Shown here piece after piece: positions 1-8,346 of a stretch of 64,000 bases of DNA; within the stretch, counting starts at the first letter, position 1; each line of letters starts with the position of its first letter. Source of the DNA: Methanoculleus formosensis (lineage in GTDB: Archaea; Halobacteriota; Methanomicrobia; Methanomicrobiales; Methanoculleaceae); assembly GCF_025384765.1 (NCBI RefSeq), contig NZ_VHLL01000001.1:248001-312000 (forward strand). The letters run 5' to 3'. The translations under genes were made by a program, and so were the position numbers. The notes beneath the pieces are model-generated. The model searched no databases and had not been told where the DNA came from. It was given only the letters and a program-made list of their open reading frames with translations.

Positions 1-1266
1 ATTCTCCGGGAGGGAGAACGCCGGGCGGACGAGATCGAGGTCTTCTACGCCCGGGGGCTGAGCGTCGGGGCCGAGATCAAGAAGGGAGTCCTCGGGAACG
101 CCGAGGAGTCGGAAGCCTGGAGCATGGCCGTCCGGACGGTCAGGGACGGGCGGATAGGGTTCTCGGCCACGAGCGATCCCGACCGCTGGCAGGAATGCCT
201 GGATGCGGCGCTTGCGAGCGGCCGGCTCGCCACCCCGCAGCAGTGGGGCGGGTTCCCGAAACCGGCCGACCTCGCGGGAACTCCTTCTGCAAACGACGAG
301 AATCTCGTCGTCGCGGTGGAGGACGCGGCAAGGATGGTCGACGATCTCCTCTCCGGTGCTGCGGAGCACCCGGTGGAGGTCGTCGGCGGGGGCGCGAATC
401 TTGCCCGGTCGTACCTCGCGGTCGCAAACTCGAACGGCGTCTTCTACGGCATGGGCCGGACAGCGGCGTCGGTCTCCCTCGAGACGATCCGGGAGCAGTC
501 CACGGGTTACGAGTTCGACGCCTCCCCGTTCCTCGCGGAGATCGATCCCCGGTCGGTCGGTGAACGGGCGGCCTGGCTTGCCGCCCGCTCCCTCGGCGGC
601 CGGGAGATCGAGACCGGCCGCTACGATGTCGTTCTCTCCCCGATAGCGGCGGCAAGCCTCATCGGGCAGGTCCTCCTCCCGGCCCTCTCCGGGCGGAACG
701 TGAAGGCCGGCCGGTCGTTCCTTGCAGACAAAGTCGGCGAGCAGGTCTTCGACGAGTGCCTCTCCGTCTACGACGACCCGTTTGCCCCCGGCCTCGGGAG
801 TGCGGCCTTCGATGCGGAAGGCGTCCCGACCCGCCGCCTGGTCTTCGTGGAGCAGGGGGTGCTCCGGGGATTCGCCTACGACCTCAAGACCGGTTACCGC
901 TATGGCGAGGGGAGCACGGGGAGTGCAGTTCGTTCAGGGGGCGAAGGGCCTGGAATCGGGTTCCACAATCTCTTCATCGACGGCCCGCGGGTGAAAGAGC
1001 CCGGCGACGAGCGGGCAATCTGGATCCACGACGTCGTCGGCGCCCATACCGCGAACCCGTTCTCCGGCGACTTCTCCGTCGAGATCTCGAACCCCTTCTG
1101 GATGGAGGGCGGGGAACCGGTCGAACCCATCCGGACAGCGATGCTCTCGGGGAACATCTTTGAGATGCTCGCGGATCTCGGGGGGCTTGGAAATGACACA
1201 AGACGCGTCGGACGGCTGACGATTCCATCAATACGGTTAAATAACCAGCAGATCATTGGTAAATAG
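1..1266 (+). CDS. TldD/PmbA-family protein, PmbA-like subunit (5' end outside window)
   Basis: The frame is open from base 1, so the start lies upstream; 421 residues are visible and probably only a few tens are missing. The C-terminal half carries the family's glycine-rich blocks (NVKAGRSFLADKVGEQVF, then GIGFHNLFIDG). In bacteria TldD and PmbA form a heteromeric metalloprotease that acts on unfolded or modified peptides. No HExxxH zinc motif is visible, which fits the PmbA (non-catalytic) partner better than TldD. The BofA-like gene begins at the very next base. The family call is firm; the substrate is unknown here. Confidence 0.85.
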   Translation: MLREGERRADEIEVFYARGLSVGAEIKKGVLGNAEESEAWSMAVRTVRDGRIGFSATSDPDRWQECLDAALASGRLATPQQWGGFPKPADLAGTPSANDENLVVAVEDAARMVDDLLSGAAEHPVEVVGGGANLARSYLAVANSNGVFYGMGRTAASVSLETIREQSTGYEFDASPFLAEIDPRSVGERAAWLAARSLGGREIETGRYDVVLSPIAAASLIGQVLLPALSGRNVKAGRSFLADKVGEQVFDECLSVYDDPFAPGLGSAAFDAEGVPTRRLVFVEQGVLRGFAYDLKTGYRYGEGSTGSAVRSGGEGPGIGFHNLFIDGPRVKEPGDERAIWIHDVVGAHTANPFSGDFSVEISNPFWMEGGEPVEPIRTAMLSGNIFEMLADLGGLGNDTRRVGRLTIPSIRLNNQQIIGK

Positions 1267-1530
1267 ATGATGGAAGAGATCCTTGCCATCCTTCTTGCCG
1301 TAGCGATAGCCGCGGCGATATACTACCTGATGAAGAAGGCGATGACGCTCGTCATCAACGCCATCGCCGGGCTCATCACGCTCTGGCTCCTGAACTATTT
1401 CAACGTCCTTGCGTGGTTCGGCGCTCCCGACATCCAGATCAACCTGGTGACGATCCTCATCTGCGCTCTTGCAGGACTCCCCGGCGCCCTGGTTCTGGTG
1501 CTGCTCCATCTGGTCGGGATCACGATCTGA
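1267..1530 (+). CDS. BofA-like small integral membrane protein
   Basis: An 87-residue protein that is almost entirely hydrophobic, with about three membrane segments (roughly residues 3-20, 28-46 and 60-85). It looks like the family named after the Bacillus pro-sigmaK processing inhibitor BofA, which is common in methanogens although they have neither sigmaK nor sporulation. The ATG follows the upstream stop codon with no gap, and a second in-frame ATG comes next, so it is probably translated together with the PmbA-like gene. Its function in archaea is not known. Confidence 0.7.
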   Translation: MMEEILAILLAVAIAAAIYYLMKKAMTLVINAIAGLITLWLLNYFNVLAWFGAPDIQINLVTILICALAGLPGALVLVLLHLVGITI

Positions 1531-1767
1531 AGAGGGGCGGGGCCGGCTCTTCTCCGATCTCACCTTCCGTGGCGATACCTCCCCGGTTCGCTGCCCGTAT
1601 GACCGGGATAAGCCAGCATCAACACTATCCCTGAATACGGTCTTTCCATCGGGCAATCGCCTGGGCACCGCCCCGACCCCGGGGAGAGAGAAGTGGGGCA
1701 TGGGTCGCCGACGAGATGTATGGGTGCCGTTCTGCTACGGGTGAGGCGAGGCCACCGGCGTATGCGT

Positions 1768-1789
1768 AAAACCCTCCCCATCGGGAGGG
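1768..1789 (-). terminator. Hairpin plus T-run terminator for the KaiC-like operon
   Basis: Just past the stop of the minus-strand gene at 1800, CCCTCCC (1772-1778) pairs with GGGAGGG (1783-1789) across a four-base loop. On the minus strand the stem is followed by TTTT (1771-1768). A perfect 14-base palindrome also lies at 1787-1800. The remaining intergenic DNA, 1531-1767, shows no other feature I can name. Confidence 0.55.
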
Positions 1790-1799
1790 CGCCGGCGCC

Positions 1800-2492
1800 C
1801 TAAAACAGGCTTGCCTCCGAGTAGACCATGATCCCATCCTCCTGGATCTCGAACGGCTTGATCTCGCGGGAATGGGGTGACCGGCGCATCTTCACGACCT
1901 CGAGGGCCAGGTGCACCTCGGTAAGCCCCGGGGAGCGGATGTAGCGCAGGAGGATCACCGTATCGGCCAGGTACTCCACAAGACCGTACTTGCTCCCATT
2001 TTGGTCTCTCACGTCGGTCTCGCTCGTCAGAACGAGCGTGCAATCCTCATCGCGCATCATCTCGATGAACCCAAACATCTCCTGCCGCTGGATGGATTCA
2101 TCCGTGAAAAGGCCCTCAAAAAGAGATATCGGGTCGATGACCACCCTTGTGGCCCCGGTGCTCCTTATCAGGGCGGGAAGCTCGCTCTTGATACTGTTGA
2201 TGGCGAGGTTGAAGTCGGTCGGATCCAGCCGGAGGAGGGAGAACCGATCGTCGAAAACCTTCGCATCCCACCCTTTCTGTGCCATTGTGGCACGGAGGAG
2301 CTCCTCTCGCTCCTCAAGGCTGATGTAGATCACCTTCTCGCCCCGGTTGAGCCCCTCATACGCGAACTGGAGGGCAAACATCGTCTTTCCGGTCCCGTAG
2401 GTGCCGACGATCGCGCATATGCTCGCGCGAAGCAATCCTCCATGGAGCATCTCATCGAGACCCACGACACCGAACTTCACCCGGCCGGCCAT
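1800..2492 (-). CDS. KaiC/RadA-like RecA-superfamily ATPase
   Basis: A 230-residue single KaiC-type domain. The intact Walker A motif GTYGTGKT is at residues 30-37, and a Walker B-like strand (TRVVIDPISLF) lies near residue 115. Such stand-alone archaeal ATPases are linked to signal transduction or to motility and secretion (FlaH is a relative), but the exact role cannot be read from sequence. The start ATG shares one base with the stop of the upstream gene (TAATG), so the pair is translationally coupled. Its partner has lost the Walker lysine, so this copy probably supplies ATP binding for the pair. Confidence 0.75.
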   Translation of the reverse strand: MAGRVKFGVVGLDEMLHGGLLRASICAIVGTYGTGKTMFALQFAYEGLNRGEKVIYISLEEREELLRATMAQKGWDAKVFDDRFSLLRLDPTDFNLAINSIKSELPALIRSTGATRVVIDPISLFEGLFTDESIQRQEMFGFIEMMRDEDCTLVLTSETDVRDQNGSKYGLVEYLADTVILLRYIRSPGLTEVHLALEVVKMRRSPHSREIKPFEIQEDGIMVYSEASLF

Positions 2493-3328
2493 TATATCAC
2501 CACCCTTATGTTGCGCACCTCAAACCCCTCTCCTGCGGATATCTTCACCGCGAACTTCACGAGATCCTTATCCTCAAGGCGGGGCATCACGCCCCGGAAC
2601 CTCTCAAAGTACATCACCCGCTGCCGACGCTGTGCACCGGTCTCCTCCCAGCGGAAGAAAAGTGTGGCGTCGATACAATCGGCGATCTCAAGTTCCTGCG
2701 ACCGGTTCAGGATACCGGAGGTGAGAGAGAGATAGATCGTTATGTTCCGGCGCTTTGCCACCTGCTGCAGGCCGCGCAGGAAGGCGATGAACGCATGCCA
2801 TCGTGGGCTCCCCGCAAGCGCCGGTGCGATCCCGGTCAGAGAGTCCATGACGATCAGGCTGTTGTCCGGGCATCCGTCGATCAACCGGGCGAGGTCCGCG
2901 AGGATATCGCTATTCTCCCGACGCTGCTTCTTCTTCAGGCGCTCGATGGTGCTCCCCTCCCCGTACCAGTTCGGAGGGACGATGGTCGCATCAAAGAAGA
3001 TCTCCGAGAGGTCGTAAAAGGCGATCTCCTCCTTGAGCCGGGTGTAGAGGTCAGGGTTGAACGAGAGGGCCATCTCCTTGAGGATATCCTCCCGCATCCG
3101 GGTGAACGTCACATACGTGATCTTCTCCGGGAGGACGAGGTGCTCGCCCACCTTCCCGCTCTGCCTCAGTATGGCAAGGTGCATGATGGAGGTCTGCACA
3201 AACTCGACGTTGCCGGCACCGTGCTCCCCAAGGAGCAATACCGCCGATCCGGGTGGGATGCCTCCATCCAGCAGAGGATCAAGCGATGTGATGCCTGTTG
3301 GCATCCGTAATCGGAGGGGGTCATGCAT
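2492..3328 (-). CDS. RAD55/KaiC-like protein with degenerate Walker A (HTR-like)
   Basis: A 278-residue RecA-fold protein. The P-loop reads GEHGAGN (residues 34-40), with Asn in place of the essential Lys, while a Walker B-like stretch (SLIVMDSLTG) remains. It resembles the archaeal HTR-like/RAD55 proteins thought to act in signalling; loss of the lysine may be normal for that group. The start at 3328 is preferred because a TATA-like GATAAATCG lies about 30 bases upstream; an ATG at 3364 would precede that promoter, and an ATG at 3304 is also possible. It is coupled to the next ATPase by a one-base overlap. Confidence 0.65.
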   Translation of the reverse strand: MHDPLRLRMPTGITSLDPLLDGGIPPGSAVLLLGEHGAGNVEFVQTSIMHLAILRQSGKVGEHLVLPEKITYVTFTRMREDILKEMALSFNPDLYTRLKEEIAFYDLSEIFFDATIVPPNWYGEGSTIERLKKKQRRENSDILADLARLIDGCPDNSLIVMDSLTGIAPALAGSPRWHAFIAFLRGLQQVAKRRNITIYLSLTSGILNRSQELEIADCIDATLFFRWEETGAQRRQRVMYFERFRGVMPRLEDKDLVKFAVKISAGEGFEVRNIRVVI

Positions 3329-3419
3329 GAATACACTCTGTATATAAGGCGAACGATTTATCAATTCTGATCCTATCCGGTATCAGGGAAAGCCGGGGTT
3401 GAGGACAACGGAAAAGCAG

Positions 3420-3428
3420 ATTTATAAG
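3420..3428 (+). promoter_or_regulatory. TATA box upstream of the secretion ATPase
   Basis: ATTTATAAG in the divergent intergenic region. It would start a transcript near 3450, leaving a leader of about 110 bases before the ATG at 3565. Confidence 0.4.
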
Positions 3429-3564
3429 GCTGCCTCTCCAGATCACCTACTACCTACACAGAACCCCCCGGGGATGGTGCCGTCCACACCTCGGGCCGGG
3501 TTGAGACAATGCGGGTCACGGGAACTACTATGCAGCAAACAACGATCTCGCCTCGTCTGAGGAG

Positions 3565-5241
3565 ATGCACGGGCGTGCTGCCGATGCGGATGCCACTATG
3601 ACACCAGGTGCCTCCCCTCCGGCGGCCGAGGGCTCCACCTCCGCCGGGAGGCTCGGCCTCTCCCGCCTCCTGGATAGAGCCTGCTTTCTCCGAAAGAACA
3701 TCGAGCCCGCTGGGGAGTACGACCCTGCGGTGCACGGCCTCCTCGTGGATGCGGTATCTCCAGCGGGCTACGAAGAGCTCGACCGCTACTGGATTGCCGA
3801 CGGACTCTCTCTTGCCGTGATCGCAAAGAACACAGAGACAAATCAGGCCGAATATCTCCTCTTTGAGCCGGTGCTCTCGGAGTTTGAGTATGAACTTCTT
3901 GAACGGCTCTTTGACGACCTTCGCGACGTTCTGATCCTCGATGACCACGAGCTCGACGCCGACCGCCGGGTGATCCTCTCCCGGAAGGCACATGACCTCC
4001 TGACAGAGTACGGCCTTACCCTTGATAGGCGATCGATCTTCAAGATCCGCTACTACCTCAGGCGCAACTTCCTTGGCTGGTCACGCATCGATGCACTGAT
4101 GAAAGACCCCCGTATCGAGGATATATCATGCGACGGCACCAGAATTCCGCTCTTTCTCTACCACCGCCAGCACCAGAACATAAAGACGAACATCCACTTT
4201 GACGAGCAGGCCTTAAACTCACTTGCGATAACCCTTGCCCAGCGTTCGGGCAAGCACGTCTCGATCGGGAGCCCGCTTGTGGATGCGACCCTCCCCGATG
4301 GCTCACGGTTACAGCTCACCTTCGGTAGCGAAGTCACCACCCGGGGCACATCGTTCACGATCCGGAAGTTCCGCGAGACACCGTTCACGCCCGTCGAACT
4401 GATGGAGACAAAGACCTTCGATGTCGATCAGCTCGTCTACTTCTGGATGGCGATCGAGAATAACAAAAGTCTGCTCTTTGTCGGCGGCACCGCGTCGGGA
4501 AAGACCACATCGCTCAACGCAGTCGCCCTCTTCATCCCGCCGCTCGCAAAGGTCGTCTCCATTGAGGATACCCGCGAGATCACGCTCTATCACGAGAACT
4601 GGGTCGCGGCTGTCACGCGCGAGAGGGTATCGGAGGGGTTCGGCGGCACCATAGGGATGTTTGACCTCCTCAAGGCCGCTATGCGGCAGCGCCCCGAGTA
4701 TATCCTGGTCGGCGAGGTCCGGGGGAGCGAGGCCCAGACACTCTTTCAGGCGATGAACACCGGGCACACGACGTTCTCTACCATGCACGCCGGGGGCGTC
4801 GACGCGGCGATCCATCGCCTGGAGAATGAACCGCTCAACGTGCCGAGGAACATGCTCCAGGCGCTCGATGTCGTTTCCGTCCAGGCGCTTACCCATCGGG
4901 GATACGACCGCGCGAGAAGATGCAGGGAGATCGTTGAGATCGTCGGGATCGATCCCGTCACCGGCAGCCTCCAGGTGAACACGGTCTACGAGTACAATCC
5001 CGTGCCCGACACATTCACCTACTCAGGCCGATCAAAGATCCTGGGTGAGATCATGGAATACCGCGGGTGGAGCCGGGCCAGGCTCGATGAGGAACTCCAG
5101 ATCAGGCGATCTATCCTCCTTGCCATGCAGAAACAGGGTATCAGGGATTACAGGGCGGTCGCCCGCATTATCCAGGCCTTTGCAATCGAGCCTGACCGGG
5201 TGCTCGCTTCCCTTGACGACCTCGGCAGGTTGATCGGTTGA
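3565..5241 (+). CDS. Type II/IV secretion system (archaeal pilus/secretion) ATPase, GspE/TadA-like
   Basis: 558 residues. An N-terminal regulatory region is followed by the hexameric ATPase core with Walker A GGTASGKTT near residue 310 and a Walker B/Asp-box region around ILVGEVRG. Family members power assembly of type IV pili or archaellum-like filaments at the cytoplasmic face. The membrane platform protein follows with a four-base overlap, as is usual for this pair. No prepilin or prepilin peptidase gene is visible nearby, so the filament it builds is unknown. The first ATG is used; the one at residue 12 is an alternative. Confidence 0.85.
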   Translation: MHGRAADADATMTPGASPPAAEGSTSAGRLGLSRLLDRACFLRKNIEPAGEYDPAVHGLLVDAVSPAGYEELDRYWIADGLSLAVIAKNTETNQAEYLLFEPVLSEFEYELLERLFDDLRDVLILDDHELDADRRVILSRKAHDLLTEYGLTLDRRSIFKIRYYLRRNFLGWSRIDALMKDPRIEDISCDGTRIPLFLYHRQHQNIKTNIHFDEQALNSLAITLAQRSGKHVSIGSPLVDATLPDGSRLQLTFGSEVTTRGTSFTIRKFRETPFTPVELMETKTFDVDQLVYFWMAIENNKSLLFVGGTASGKTTSLNAVALFIPPLAKVVSIEDTREITLYHENWVAAVTRERVSEGFGGTIGMFDLLKAAMRQRPEYILVGEVRGSEAQTLFQAMNTGHTTFSTMHAGGVDAAIHRLENEPLNVPRNMLQALDVVSVQALTHRGYDRARRCREIVEIVGIDPVTGSLQVNTVYEYNPVPDTFTYSGRSKILGEIMEYRGWSRARLDEELQIRRSILLAMQKQGIRDYRAVARIIQAFAIEPDRVLASLDDLGRLIG

Positions 5242-7178
5242 TCCTGCCGCCCTGTGCCCGGATCCAGCGCAACATCCGCTGGCTGGTGGAGCGCGACCCC
5301 ATACGCTATCGGAGCCTCCGTGAGGATATGGTTGCGGCGAACATGGGGGTCACCCTCGACCGTTACCTCCTCCGGGCGTTCATCCTCTCCGGGCTCTTCG
5401 GTGCCTTCTGGGCAATTTTGACCTTTCTCATACTGAGATTCTCGGTTATCCCGCAGGTGAGCATCGGGATATACAACGTATTTGCCATCCGGCTCCCGGC
5501 GTTCATGCTGGTGGACCCTGTGGTTGGCATCCTGCAGATCATCGCAAGCATCGTTGTATTTGCTATCGCCGCCCATGTGAGTTCTTTTCTATTCCTGCAG
5601 TATCCGTCCATCATAAAGAAGAACCGGGAGGTTCGGATCAACCTGCTGCTCCACCACGCCGTCGCCTATATGTACGCCATGCGTCAGGGCGGAGCCGAGA
5701 TGATGGGGATCTTTCGGGCGATCAGCGAGAACTCAAGCGTCTATGGCGAGGCGTCTCATGAGTTTCGGCGCGTTGTCCGCGACGCCGACTACTTCGGTTA
5801 TGATCAGATCACTGCGCTCCGACATCTGCAGGAGACGACCCCATCGGAGAAACTGCGTGAGTTCATCCAGGATCTCATATCCGTTGTCGAGAGCGGGGGA
5901 AACATGCTCGCCTTCCTCGATGCCCGGGTTCGCATATACCAGGAAGAGGCCCGCTTCGAGCAGAAAACTTTCCTCTCCACGCTCCAGCTCGTAGCCGAAG
6001 GCTACGTGACGCTCTTTGTCGCCGGCCCGCTCTTCATCATAATCGTCATGGTGGTCATGGGATTCACGGGCAGCACATCCGTTCTGCAACTCTCGATCGT
6101 CATATACCTCCTTGTCCCGGTCGGATCGCTCTTCTTCATACTCTTCCTGGATATGATATCGATCAAGACCGAGGGGATCGAGCGATATACCGATATGCGC
6201 TGGCTCAACGAGTTCGATGATGTCCGCACCGTGGAGCAGACCGGCGACGAACCACTGATCCAGCAGATGCAGTACTACGACCGTATCCGCAACATTCGCG
6301 GCTTCCTGCGCCATCCCCTCCAGGCGTTCCTGATCGAGCCGACCCGGACGTTCTACGTGACGGTGCCGATTGCACTCGTGTATGTCCTCCTCGCCTTCTT
6401 CGCGACACCCGCCTACACCGATATCGAAGTCCTGATCGACGTCCTCGACGACCACGTGATCGTTGCTCTGCTCATCATCCTCGTCCCGTTCGGCATCTTC
6501 CACTGGTTCTGGCAGAAGACGGTGCTTGGGCTTGAGGCAGCCATCCCCGATTTCCTCCACCGCCTCTCGGGCATAAATCAGGTGGGCCTGACCCTTGCGC
6601 AGGCGATCACGATCGTGGTAAAGGCAGATCTCGGTGTGCTGACTTATGAGATCAAGAAGGTCAAGCGCGACATAGAGTGGGGCGCAAGTGTCCAGGATGC
6701 GCTTGTCCGGTTCGAAGAGCGAATACGCACCCCCACCATCGCCCGGGCGGTCACCCTGATCACGACGGCGAGCCGGATGACCGGAGGCATCGTCGATGTA
6801 CTGAATATCGCTGCCCGTGATGCCGCGATGTCAGAGGCCCTCAAGCGTGAGAGACGGGCGGAGATGTTCATATACGTTGCCATCGTCTACTTAGTCTTCA
6901 TCGTCTTCATCCTCGTCGTGGCCGTCATCGATGCCCAATTCCTCTCCGTGCTCGCAGGGGTCAACGTTTCTTCTCCCGGCGGCATGCCCGGCGGATCTAC
7001 GTTCGGAACCCCCCCCATCATGACGTTTGAGCGCCTCCTCTTCCACGCATGCCTCATCCAGGCGTTCTTCTCCGGCATGATCGCCGGGGAGATGGGGGAA
7101 GGGTCGCTCCGGGCGGGGGTCAAGCACGCCGCCGTGATGATCTTCATAGCGTTTCTGATCTTCACCATATTCCTGTAG
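5238..7178 (+). CDS. Type II secretion system F / TadC-like membrane platform protein, tandem two-module form
   Basis: 646 residues starting at a TTG that overlaps the ATPase stop (TTGA). The protein has two T2SSF-like modules: one from about residue 30 to 330 and one from about 370 to the end, each with cytoplasmic helical bundles and hydrophobic segments; a last hydrophobic helix ends the protein. It would anchor the GspE-like ATPase in the membrane. Duplicated platform proteins of this size are typical of archaeal pilus systems. A Gly/Ser/Pro-rich loop near residue 580 is not conserved-looking. Confidence 0.85.
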   Translation: MILPPCARIQRNIRWLVERDPIRYRSLREDMVAANMGVTLDRYLLRAFILSGLFGAFWAILTFLILRFSVIPQVSIGIYNVFAIRLPAFMLVDPVVGILQIIASIVVFAIAAHVSSFLFLQYPSIIKKNREVRINLLLHHAVAYMYAMRQGGAEMMGIFRAISENSSVYGEASHEFRRVVRDADYFGYDQITALRHLQETTPSEKLREFIQDLISVVESGGNMLAFLDARVRIYQEEARFEQKTFLSTLQLVAEGYVTLFVAGPLFIIIVMVVMGFTGSTSVLQLSIVIYLLVPVGSLFFILFLDMISIKTEGIERYTDMRWLNEFDDVRTVEQTGDEPLIQQMQYYDRIRNIRGFLRHPLQAFLIEPTRTFYVTVPIALVYVLLAFFATPAYTDIEVLIDVLDDHVIVALLIILVPFGIFHWFWQKTVLGLEAAIPDFLHRLSGINQVGLTLAQAITIVVKADLGVLTYEIKKVKRDIEWGASVQDALVRFEERIRTPTIARAVTLITTASRMTGGIVDVLNIAARDAAMSEALKRERRAEMFIYVAIVYLVFIVFILVVAVIDAQFLSVLAGVNVSSPGGMPGGSTFGTPPIMTFERLLFHACLIQAFFSGMIAGEMGEGSLRAGVKHAAVMIFIAFLIFTIFL

Positions 7179-7249
7179 TGGACCGTGGGGGTATCGCCAC
7201 AGGGGAGCGGGGGCCTGATCCTCCGCCGCGCCGGGGATTTCACGATAGA

Positions 7250-7259
7250 ATTTTATATT
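7250..7259 (+). promoter_or_regulatory. TATA box for the zinc-ribbon gene
   Basis: ATTTTATATT lies about 35 bases upstream of the ATG at 7293, a spacing that leaves a very short leader. Confidence 0.5.
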
Positions 7260-7292
7260 CTCCGCCCCCCATCACTCACCTGGTGATAGAAT

Positions 7293-7445
7293 ATGTGTAC
7301 AGTTGGCGGACCTGTCGATATCGAGTTCAACGAACGGGTGAAGGGCAAGAGTTACCGTTGCAAAGAGTGCGGCGAGAAGTTTAAAGGCATCGGAAAGCGG
7401 CCGATGTGCCCGAGTTGCCAGTCCGAAGATGTCGAAGAAGTCTGA
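7293..7445 (+). CDS. 50-residue zinc-ribbon protein
   Basis: This short gene encodes 50 residues with two CxxC pairs (YRCKECGEKF at residues 21-30 and MCPSCQ at 38-43), the four ligands of a zinc ribbon. A consensus TATA box sits about 35 bases upstream and no Shine-Dalgarno is needed. The last 17 bases overlap the start of the next gene in another frame, which suggests co-expression. Such mini zinc ribbons are common in methanogens, usually without known function; nucleic-acid or protein binding is a guess. Confidence 0.7.
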   Translation: MCTVGGPVDIEFNERVKGKSYRCKECGEKFKGIGKRPMCPSCQSEDVEEV

Positions 7446-7965
7446 AGGCGGCGCTTTTGGGAGACTCACCCCCGGGCAGGGGGGGATGACCGTCCCCCTC
7501 GGCGGCGAGCCTCTTGTCATCCGGGGAGGGCACTCTTTTCTGCTTGTGGCGAAAGCCGGTTCACGATTTACGCTCTGCATCGAGGCCCCGGACGGCGAGT
7601 ACTGCCAGGGAGTCGACCCCGACGACCTGGTCGCGGTCTCCATGCCGGAAGGCGGCCCCATCGAGCAGGCCCGCATGATGCTCGAGCTGGTCCGGCGCTA
7701 CCACATACCGCTTGTCGTCCTCCCCAAAGATCATCCGGGTTCCAAACGGCTCTCGATGGTCGTCTCGGTCGCCCCGGCGATCCTTTTAGCCTGCGACATT
7801 CGGCGCGGAACCCATCCCGAGCAGCACTTGATCTGCTCGTCGACGGAGCTTTCCGGGCTCTCGCTTGCCGGGATTCCCGGGGGCATAACGATTGAAAACC
7901 TGCCTCCCGGGGCTGAAGTAGAGCATCTGAATGCGGAAAAAACCTCAGCGGACAAACAACAATAA
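7429..7965 (+). CDS. Unrecognised 178-residue protein
   Basis: I do not recognise this family. The protein is soluble, with a compact alpha/beta-looking middle: a segment GPIEQARMMLELVRRYHIP followed by LVVLPKDHPGSKR and a hydrophobic strand MVVSVAPAILLACDI. A hydrophilic tail ends it. The ATG lies inside the zinc-ribbon gene, 17 bases before its stop, so the two are probably made from one message. The last codon overlaps the TATA box of the ATP synthase operon, so transcription is expected to restart there. Confidence 0.55.
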   Translation: MSKKSEGGAFGRLTPGQGGMTVPLGGEPLVIRGGHSFLLVAKAGSRFTLCIEAPDGEYCQGVDPDDLVAVSMPEGGPIEQARMMLELVRRYHIPLVVLPKDHPGSKRLSMVVSVAPAILLACDIRRGTHPEQHLICSSTELSGLSLAGIPGGITIENLPPGAEVEHLNAEKTSADKQQ

Positions 7966-7971
7966 ATATAT
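7963..7971 (+). promoter_or_regulatory. TATA box of the ATP synthase operon
   Basis: TAAATATAT predicts a transcription start near 7995, about 20 bases ahead of the first ATP synthase start codon with its GGAGGG ribosome site. Confidence 0.55.
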
Positions 7972-8016
7972 GCTCATTTTCATCAAATATTGATGAGCCG
8001 TGAGAAGGAGGGTTTG

Positions 8017-8346
8017 ATGAAGACCGATGTCCTGAAAAGCATCAGGGAAACTGAAGAAGAGTATCAGACGATGATCCGTGATGCGCAGGCGGAGAGGAAG
8101 AAGAACCTCTCTGATGCCGAGCTGGAGGCTGAAAACCTGATCATCAAGGCACAGAAAAGTGCCGATGATTACAGGAATCAGCGTTTAGCGGAGGCACGGG
8201 CCCAGGCGCAGAACAGGTACGCAGAGATTGTTAAGGAGGGTGAAGCGCGCGCAGAGGCGCTGAAAGCGTCCGGGAACAAGAATCTCCCAGAAGCTGTAGA
8301 CTTGATAGTTGCACGATTTAAGGAGCAACTGCATGTTAAGGCCTGA
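8017..8346 (+). CDS. ahaH: A-type ATP synthase subunit H (AhaH)
   Basis: 109 residues, almost wholly a charged alpha-helical coiled coil (Glu/Lys/Ala rich), as expected for the H/G peripheral-stalk subunit that pairs with subunit E. The start at 8017 is chosen because GGAGGG sits five bases upstream; the longer frame from a TTG at 7990 has no ribosome site and would begin right at the expected transcription start. It is the first gene of the nine-subunit operon and overlaps subunit I by 14 bases. Confidence 0.85.
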   Translation: MKTDVLKSIRETEEEYQTMIRDAQAERKKNLSDAELEAENLIIKAQKSADDYRNQRLAEARAQAQNRYAEIVKEGEARAEALKASGNKNLPEAVDLIVARFKEQLHVKA

